DNA of 10,251 nucleotides, taken from an uncultured Bacteroidales bacterium. Lineage in GTDB: Bacteria > Bacteroidota > Bacteroidia > Bacteroidales > UBA932. The translations under genes were made by a program, and so were the position numbers. Below the pieces are notes generated by a model, which ran no database searches, was not told where the DNA came from, and was given only the letters and a program-made list of their open reading frames with translations. The stretch spans positions 1 through 10,251 of the forward strand of contig CAMHRD010000019.1 of the NCBI GenBank assembly GCA_946187365.1. The letters run 5' to 3'. Positions 1 to 6,057 of this stretch are shown here, piece after piece. The first letter of the stretch is position 1; each line of letters opens with the position of its first letter.

Positions 1-869
1 TTAAGGTTGCTGTTACCGGTTACAAAGACTGGACACACAGCGGATACACCTTCTCACGCGGTCTGAATGACTATGGTTATGTAAATTGGAACAGATACAC
101 TGCAGAGACTTATCCTGCAGACGGCAGTACTCTTCCTGCTCTCCATTTGAGCGAAAGCGGAAAGGTATTCCTGCTCTACACAACTCCTCACAACAACCGC
201 TCATACGAGCAGAAGGGTATTGAGTTTGTAGTTGACTTTGGAAGAATCAACGCAATCCGTACATCATTCATTGTTAACGGTGAGTTCTATGACTACAAGG
301 GATGGAACAACGGTTGGGTATTCTACAACAAGAACGGCAGTGAAGAGGCTAACTACGGTATCTACGAGTCTAAGGGTTCTTCCGGTGTAAGCCGTTCACA
401 GAACCTCATCACCAATCTCATTGTTACTCACAATATTCCAAAGATTGGATTCGTAATCTCTGTTACTGCTAACGTTAACTGGAGAGAGAAGAACTGGACA
501 ACCTACGCTGCTTGTGATACCATTCCTCAGAAGTATCTCTCAATTGCAGACGGACAGGTTCATGACTTCAACCCAGAGTGGGCAAATCCTAAGAATGCAG
601 ATTACAACAAGTGGCTTCCTATTCTCCGCAACGAAACCAACGGTGCAGTTGCCAAGAACCGTAGAGAAAGAGAGCCTTCTTACAATCCTGTACTTTGCAT
701 TAACGTAAACGTTACTAAGCAGTTCAAGGCATTTGACGTTTCATTCTTTGCAAACAATATGTTTAGGTCTACACCGCTCCAGTCTCTGAAGAAGAGTCCT
801 GGAAGCAAGGAAAGGCGCAACTCCAACGTATTCTTCTTTGGATTGCAGCTTACGGCTAAGATTAAATAA
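1..869 (+). CDS. TonB-dependent receptor, C-terminal part (5' end outside window)
   Basis: The frame is open from base 3 to the TAA at 867-869, giving the last 288 residues; the true start lies left of the window. An internal TTG at 147 is not the start, because the coding frame continues upstream with the same character. The protein is rich in alternating aromatic and polar strands (for example the stretch with KGWNNGWVFYNKNG), as expected of an outer-membrane beta-barrel. It has a long loop with EWANPKNADYNKWLP and a late FFANNMF segment, and ends in FFFGLQLTAKIK. Segments like FFANNMF followed by a final strand are typical of the barrel end of TonB-dependent receptors. Family knowledge: such receptors import ligands across the outer membrane using TonB energy. 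The plug domain and TonB box are not visible, so the ligand cannot be inferred. It sits 8 bases before the lipoprotein gene, so the two are very probably co-transcribed. Confidence 0.8.
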   Translation, partial: KVAVTGYKDWTHSGYTFSRGLNDYGYVNWNRYTAETYPADGSTLPALHLSESGKVFLLYTTPHNNRSYEQKGIEFVVDFGRINAIRTSFIVNGEFYDYKGWNNGWVFYNKNGSEEANYGIYESKGSSGVSRSQNLITNLIVTHNIPKIGFVISVTANVNWREKNWTTYAACDTIPQKYLSIADGQVHDFNPEWANPKNADYNKWLPILRNETNGAVAKNRREREPSYNPVLCINVNVTKQFKAFDVSFFANNMFRSTPLQSLKKSPGSKERRNSNVFFFGLQLTAKIK

Positions 870-877
870 CTATTAAG

Positions 878-2179
878 ATGAAGGCTATTATGAAAAAGAT
901 ATATGCATTATTGATTTCTGTGGTGTTTGTATCATTCCTCGCCTCATCCTGCATAGATATGATGAAGGATGTAAAGGATGTTGAAAAGATAGAACCTATC
1001 TCAGTATCCTTTAAGGTTTGCGCTGCAACAGGTTTCATCCCTAAGGGCGGTTCTGTAACTCCAGATCCTAACTTCAATACGCAGGGTGTTACCGTTACCT
1101 TTACAAACGTAAAGACCGGACAGGTTTTCACCACAACCACAAACTCCAACAGCGTTGCAACTACAGACGTAGAGCCGGGCGTTTACTCAATAGGCGTATC
1201 CGGTACAGCAACCCATGAAGGTTTCAAGTACTTTATCAACGGCAACAAGCCGGCTGTATCTCTCTATAAGACAGTAACTCCGGAGGAGGCCGCATCCAGA
1301 GAAGATCTTACTCTGGTTGTTCGTCCTGCAAAGGTTGGAGCTCTCTGTATAAGCGAGATTTACTACTGCGGCGTTGCAAGTTACTACTTCAGAGATCAGA
1401 CCTACCAGTTCTATAATAACGGCAGTGAGACTCTCTATCTGGACGGCGTATGCTTTGCACAGCTTCACCCTAACATTGCTACTGCAAACCTTCCTACCTG
1501 GCCAGATTCAGACGGAGACGGAAACTATGTTTACAGTATGATGGTATGGCAGTTCCCTGGCAGCGGTACAGATTATCCTCTGGCACCTGGAGAGAGCATT
1601 GTTGTATCTCAGGAGCCTAGAGATCACACGGTTAACAACCCTAACTCATACGATAACTCCAAGAGTGAGTGGCAGACCTGGACAGGAAACGCATCTCGTT
1701 ACAACCCGGATGTTCCTAACATGAACTGCATATTCTACACCTCCTGGAACTCCATGCAGTGGCTGACTTCCGTATTCGGTGCAGCATTCTGCGTCTTCAA
1801 GGCTCCTGCAGGAACCGTTGTAGACGAGAATTACTACAAGGATCCGGCTCACTATCAGAGCGAGGTTAACAAGACCCCTAAGTATGCTAAGATTCCGGCA
1901 GACTGGGTTTGGGACGGTGTTGAGCTTCTGACAAATATGAACTCACTCCACATGAAACGTATCCCTGGATTCGTAGATGCAGGCGGTACTTCTGTAGAGG
2001 CAACATATTGCGGTAAGACAGTATCCAGAAAGGTAATAGGAAGAAATGCCAACGGCACTCCTATCTATCAGGATACCAACAATTCAACGGAAGACTTCCA
2101 GGTTAATGACCACCCTACTCTCCGCAGAAACGGTGAGCTGGTTCCATCTTGGAGTCCGTCATTATCAACTGTTAAATGA
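878..2179 (+). CDS. Surface/periplasmic lipoprotein, DUF4876-like with lamin-tail-like domain
   Basis: This is a 433-residue lipoprotein. A hydrophobic signal (residues 8-21) leads to a lipobox LASSC with lipidated Cys25, followed by the charged stretch IDMMKDVKD. Two ATG starts are possible (878 and 890); both keep the signal peptide, and the second gives the more usual MKK start. Residues about 43-115 form a small beta-sandwich resembling carboxypeptidase regulatory domains (VTVTFTNVKTGQVFTTTT, then VEPGVYSIGVSG). Residues about 155-245 look like a lamin-tail domain: LCISEIYYCG (156-165), FYNNGSETLYLDG (178-190) and LAPGESIVVS (235-244). An acidic DSDGDGN loop (210-216) could bind calcium. 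I match the whole protein to DUF4876 from memory of that family. It lies between a TonB-dependent receptor and a beta-barrel protein, so a role as surface-exposed or periplasmic partner of the receptor is inferred. The ligand is unknown. Confidence 0.78.
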   Translation: MKAIMKKIYALLISVVFVSFLASSCIDMMKDVKDVEKIEPISVSFKVCAATGFIPKGGSVTPDPNFNTQGVTVTFTNVKTGQVFTTTTNSNSVATTDVEPGVYSIGVSGTATHEGFKYFINGNKPAVSLYKTVTPEEAASREDLTLVVRPAKVGALCISEIYYCGVASYYFRDQTYQFYNNGSETLYLDGVCFAQLHPNIATANLPTWPDSDGDGNYVYSMMVWQFPGSGTDYPLAPGESIVVSQEPRDHTVNNPNSYDNSKSEWQTWTGNASRYNPDVPNMNCIFYTSWNSMQWLTSVFGAAFCVFKAPAGTVVDENYYKDPAHYQSEVNKTPKYAKIPADWVWDGVELLTNMNSLHMKRIPGFVDAGGTSVEATYCGKTVSRKVIGRNANGTPIYQDTNNSTEDFQVNDHPTLRRNGELVPSWSPSLSTVK

Positions 2180-3828
2180 TGAGTATTATGAACAAGATAT
2201 TTAAGAAAGCAGCAATAGTGTTGCCACTTCTGTTTGTGTTTGCTTACGCTTCTGCACAAAACGGTGGTACTAAGGCAGCTATAGACAGAGCTGCATTGGA
2301 GAACATCTGGTTGTCTAATACGGAGAATGCTGCCGGCGGTATGGTGGATGCACCTGTTCAGATGGCAAATGCATTCTTTGGATATGATTATACCAAGGGA
2401 GACTTCAAACCGGTTCAGATTGGTAACAAGATTAATACCATTAAGTTCCATACAGACGGTGGTGGTATTTACAAGAACGTAGGCGGAATGTTCCTTTGGG
2501 GAGATTTCACTTACACAAGAGAAGACATTAAGGGTGCCTGCTGGAACGCAACCCTTGCTAATCCTCTCAGAGACATGCCATTCTTTGTAGCAGACGAGAA
2601 TGTGAGCAAGTGGAAGAATCAGGATTACAACATGGGATTCAAGGTTGGCGCACCTCTTTTCCGCGGCCGCTTGATTGTTGGTCTGACAGGTTACTATGAG
2701 GCAGCAATTGCAGCAAAGCAGATGGACCCTCGTCCTCTTACAAGAGTTTCCAACCTCAACGTAATGCCAGCCCTCCTCTTTAAGATTAACGGAAAGAATA
2801 GCATTGGTGCTACCTTCCACTACACATCTTACAGAGAGGATGGTTCTGCAGAGGATATCAACCACCTCAGAGACCAGAACGGTTGGGAGATGGTTGCTCC
2901 GGGCTTCTTCAATGACGGTTTAATTGCTTCATTCGGAGGCATTAACAAGCTTCGTAACTACAATGCTAACGCTCTTGGCGGAAGCGCTTCTTACAGCTTT
3001 GTATCTGACAAGTTCAAGTTGCTGGCAGACGGCGAGTATCTCTACAGAGTAGAGGACGTTCTCTGCAACTACACCAAACCTCAGATGTCAGGTACCGTTA
3101 AGCATAAGACCTGGTCTGCTACTTTGGCAGCTCAGTACAATGCAACTCAGGATGACCGCTTCTTTGTAAAGTTCAAACACTCCAACAAGGATTACCGCGG
3201 AATTGAGTACTTCCAGACGTATGACAACACCTACGAGGTTCAGTCATATATCACAGATGCTGAGTTTGAGCGTTCTAAGTTTACAACCAAGGTTGAGAAG
3301 GTTAACATTGACTACTTAAAGAGCGACGGTAAAGACGCTTACACCTGGAAAGTAGGTGTTGAGGCCTCTTATACTCGCGATGGTTTTGAGTACTATGTAC
3401 CTGCCTCTTCACGCAAGGTTAACACTTTGGCTATGAGCGCAAACGGTTCCTTCAACTTTGAGGTGAACGATGATAACGCTATTACTGTTGACGCTAACAT
3501 CGGTTACAGCAAGAACAAGAAGGGAACTTTTGACTACAACGGTGTAAAACTTGGAAATAAAGCATTTACGGAGTTTGCTCTGGTAGACTTCATGTACATG
3601 TGTTCAGACTTCTCCCAGTTGGGATTCAATATCTCTTACACTTTCAAGGGCATAAAGAGCCTTTCATCTCTCTTCTGCTCAATTGGTTACCAGCACATTC
3701 GTCCTGAGACCGTTGAGGATATCAGAGGTGTGAAGGATTTCCCTATGGAGATCAAAGAGATATCTGACACATACCGTTTCTTCAAGAGAAGAGATGTTGT
3801 CTCCTTCAAGGTGGGTATCACCTTCTAG
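2176..3828 (+). CDS. Outer-membrane beta-barrel protein, DUF6850-like
   Basis: This is a 550-residue exported protein. A signal peptide (residues 7-27, ending AYASA before Q28) is followed by strands alternating aromatic and polar residues across the whole length, and the last residue is Phe (VVSFKVGITF), a typical sorting signal for outer-membrane barrels. The mature N-terminus contains LSNTENAAGG and then FFGYDYTKGDFKPVQIGNKINTIKFHTDGGG, a layout I associate with the DUF6850 barrel family that accompanies DUF4876 genes. The first ATG (2176) overlaps the TGA of the preceding gene as ATGA, which suggests translational coupling. ATGs at 2179 and 2188 are also in frame, and all three keep the signal peptide. 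No plug domain is visible, so it is not itself a TonB-dependent receptor. A porin, scaffold or surface-complex role is inferred; no substrate can be named. Confidence 0.75.
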   Translation: MMSIMNKIFKKAAIVLPLLFVFAYASAQNGGTKAAIDRAALENIWLSNTENAAGGMVDAPVQMANAFFGYDYTKGDFKPVQIGNKINTIKFHTDGGGIYKNVGGMFLWGDFTYTREDIKGACWNATLANPLRDMPFFVADENVSKWKNQDYNMGFKVGAPLFRGRLIVGLTGYYEAAIAAKQMDPRPLTRVSNLNVMPALLFKINGKNSIGATFHYTSYREDGSAEDINHLRDQNGWEMVAPGFFNDGLIASFGGINKLRNYNANALGGSASYSFVSDKFKLLADGEYLYRVEDVLCNYTKPQMSGTVKHKTWSATLAAQYNATQDDRFFVKFKHSNKDYRGIEYFQTYDNTYEVQSYITDAEFERSKFTTKVEKVNIDYLKSDGKDAYTWKVGVEASYTRDGFEYYVPASSRKVNTLAMSANGSFNFEVNDDNAITVDANIGYSKNKKGTFDYNGVKLGNKAFTEFALVDFMYMCSDFSQLGFNISYTFKGIKSLSSLFCSIGYQHIRPETVEDIRGVKDFPMEIKEISDTYRFFKRRDVVSFKVGITF

Positions 3829-3855
3829 TTAGAAACATTGTAGTATTTTGAAATA

Positions 3856-6048
3856 ATGAGATTTAGCTATATCAAGAGCATATTCTTGCTCTTGCTTATG
3901 ACTCTTCCCGTAACCCTGGCTGCTCAGCAATTTGAGCAGCCGGCGGTTTCCGGTAAGAGTTCATTTGCCGTTATTACAGACAGTAAGACCAAAGCAAACT
4001 GTGCCGCCGAGATTGCAGAATACAAGAGCGTTATAGAGAGCGAGGGCCTTCCTGTTTTTGTGGTATGGGCAGATTGGGAATCTCCGGAGCAGGTGAAGGG
4101 AGTGCTGCAAAAACTCCACAGTGAGAAGAATCTGGAGGGTGCCGTCTTTATTGGTGATGTACCTATCGCGATGGTGATGAAGGCTCAGTTCATGACCTCC
4201 GCCTACAAGATGGACGAAAGGCACTACCCTCTTGAGACCGTGGCAGTTCCGTCAGACAGATTCTATGACGATTTTGATCTGACCTTTGAGAAAATCAAAG
4301 ACTCCACAAAGGGGCTGAAACACTTCTACAACCTCTCTCCAAAATCCAAACCTTACATTGAGTGTGACATTTACACCGCAAGAATTCCGGCTCAGGAGAG
4401 CAACGGTGATCCGTACGCTCAGATATCTGCATATCTGAAAAAGGCGGTTGCCGCTCACAAGGAGAAGAACAAGTTTGACAAGTTCATCTCCTACACCGGA
4501 CACGGTTCATACTCCAACTCAATCACCGCCTGGAGAGCGGAGCAACAGATTGCTAACGAGCAGTTTGGAACGGAGTTTAAGAACAACGGCAATGCCCGCT
4601 ACATCCGTTACAGCATGGCGGACTATATGAAGCCGTATGTGATTAAGGAGCTCAGAAGAGAGGATGGAGATTTGATGATTTTCCACGAGCACGGAGATTA
4701 CTTCAGAATGTATCTTGCAGGTTATCCGGAGGATAGAGAACCTAAAGAGTATCTTGGTAACGTAATGCGTACTTACGCCCGCAGAAACATAAAGCGTGCT
4801 CAGGAGAACGCAGAGAAGTGGGGCCTTGATTCTACCTGGTATTCAGACTATAAGGACCCTAAGAGGGTTGCCGAGGATTCACTTTTGGATCTTAAGACCG
4901 GTATTATTCTGGAGGAGATTAACGATATTGCTCCTAATGCCAGAATGGTCATTTTTGACGCCTGCTACAACGGTGATTTCCGTAACCCGGATTTCATTGC
5001 AGGTAAGTTTATTATGGCTTCCGGTAAGTGCGTTGTGGGCTTTGGAAACAGCGTGAACGTGCTGCAGGACAAGTCTGCTTTTGACCTTTTGGGACTTTTA
5101 AGAGACGGTGCAAGAGTTGGCCTTTGGGCTCAGCATATCAACATTTTGGAGAGCCACGTTATTGGAGATCCTACCTTCCACTTTACTCCTTATGATGAGA
5201 GTGAAGAGATCAATAATTTTCTGCTGAACAATGATGTCAACTTCTGGGCGGGAGTTCAGGAGGATGAGTTCAGACTCTCACTAGAGGGAGCAGAGGTAAA
5301 TCCTGATGTTCAGAACTTTGCAATGATGAAGCTTGTGGAGGGAGATTATCCTGGCATCTCGGATAAACTGCTTGAAATCTTTAAGGAGTCCCCTTATGCG
5401 GTTGTAAGGTACAATGCTCTTTATCTGCTGCAAAAGTTGAATGACGCTAACTATCGGGAGGCTCTGAAACTTGCCGTTACAGACAGTTACGAGTATATCA
5501 GAAGAATTGCGGTTACCAGAATGGGAGCCATTGGTTCTGAGGAGTTTCTGCCTTATCTGATAGATGCTTACGTTAATGACGTGCATGCTACAAGAGTTGT
5601 CTTCAACTGCACCTCTTCACTCCTCTGCTTTGACGTAGAGAAGGCAAAGGCTGCAATTGAGGAGTACTTTAAGGATAAGAGTTACTACAATGCTGCTAAG
5701 GATAAAGAGTTCCTGCTCAAGCTTGTAGAGGACAATCCTGGCGCCTCTTCAATAAGCGCCATAACCAACAAGGGCAAGAAGTCCGGAACCAGAGTTTCAT
5801 ACATTCAGTTTTTGCGTAACCGTCAGTATCACCAGAACCTTGAGCAGTGCATTAAGGTGATGGAAGATCCTACAGATGACGAGTTTGTAAGAACGCTTAT
5901 GGCCGAGTCACTGGCTTGGTGGAGACTCTCTTACAAGAAGGATGAGATCATTGCTTCTTGCAAAAAACTTCTTGCAGACAAAAACACTCCTGAGCAGATG
6001 CGTCCTGCATTGGAGAGTGCATTAACAAGACTCACATCTAAAAAATAG
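3856..6048 (+). CDS. Exported C25 (gingipain-like) cysteine peptidase with HEAT-like repeats, copy 1
   Basis: This 730-residue protein has a signal peptide (hydrophobic 9-22, likely cut near A23/Q24). The peptidase region covers about residues 30-450: IGDVPIAMV (99-107), SDRFYDD (133-139), the His motif YTGHGS with His216, the Cys motif FDACYNGDF with Cys370, GNSVNVLQD (from about 397) and IGDPTFHF (436-443). The His and Cys motifs closely match those of gingipain R (YTGHGS and FDVACVNGDF), and the GDP motif also has a gingipain counterpart, so this is clan CD, family C25, and both expected catalytic residues are present. A 154-residue spacing separates His and Cys, much longer than in gingipains, and holds a second HG pair (FHEHGD, His279). 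Residues about 475-600 and 650-728 are helical HEAT or PBS-lyase-like repeats (for example YEYIRRIAVTRMGAIG). No Por-type secretion domain is visible at the C-terminus, so a periplasmic site is likely. It follows the barrel gene by 27 bases. Substrate unknown. Confidence 0.8.
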   Translation: MRFSYIKSIFLLLLMTLPVTLAAQQFEQPAVSGKSSFAVITDSKTKANCAAEIAEYKSVIESEGLPVFVVWADWESPEQVKGVLQKLHSEKNLEGAVFIGDVPIAMVMKAQFMTSAYKMDERHYPLETVAVPSDRFYDDFDLTFEKIKDSTKGLKHFYNLSPKSKPYIECDIYTARIPAQESNGDPYAQISAYLKKAVAAHKEKNKFDKFISYTGHGSYSNSITAWRAEQQIANEQFGTEFKNNGNARYIRYSMADYMKPYVIKELRREDGDLMIFHEHGDYFRMYLAGYPEDREPKEYLGNVMRTYARRNIKRAQENAEKWGLDSTWYSDYKDPKRVAEDSLLDLKTGIILEEINDIAPNARMVIFDACYNGDFRNPDFIAGKFIMASGKCVVGFGNSVNVLQDKSAFDLLGLLRDGARVGLWAQHINILESHVIGDPTFHFTPYDESEEINNFLLNNDVNFWAGVQEDEFRLSLEGAEVNPDVQNFAMMKLVEGDYPGISDKLLEIFKESPYAVVRYNALYLLQKLNDANYREALKLAVTDSYEYIRRIAVTRMGAIGSEEFLPYLIDAYVNDVHATRVVFNCTSSLLCFDVEKAKAAIEEYFKDKSYYNAAKDKEFLLKLVEDNPGASSISAITNKGKKSGTRVSYIQFLRNRQYHQNLEQCIKVMEDPTDDEFVRTLMAESLAWWRLSYKKDEIIASCKKLLADKNTPEQMRPALESALTRLTSKK

Positions 6049-6052
6049 GAGG
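6047..6052 (+). promoter_or_regulatory. Strong Shine-Dalgarno site of the second C25 gene
   Basis: AGGAGG overlaps the TAG stop of the upstream gene and lies five bases before the ATG at 6058. Bacteroidota mostly do not use Shine-Dalgarno pairing, and the other genes here have A/T-rich leaders without it, so this site stands out. It confirms the chosen start and may boost or couple translation of the second paralog. Confidence 0.6.
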
Positions 6053-6057
6053 GGGTT

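Noticed and set aside
147..149. TTG as start of the first coding region
   Set aside because: The same frame is open back to base 3 and encodes barrel-like sequence upstream, so this is an internal Leu codon.
2068..2865. 265-codon open frame on the minus strand
   Set aside because: It lies antisense to two well-supported genes, has a low-complexity Cys/Val/Leu-rich translation with no recognisable domain, and crosses their junction. It is a shadow of codon use on the coding strand.
3841..3850. Possible promoter (TAGTATTTTG) before the first C25 gene
   Set aside because: It resembles TAnnTTTG but the TA is one base too far from TTTG, and there is no -33 element at a suitable distance. The 27-base gap fits read-through in one operon better.
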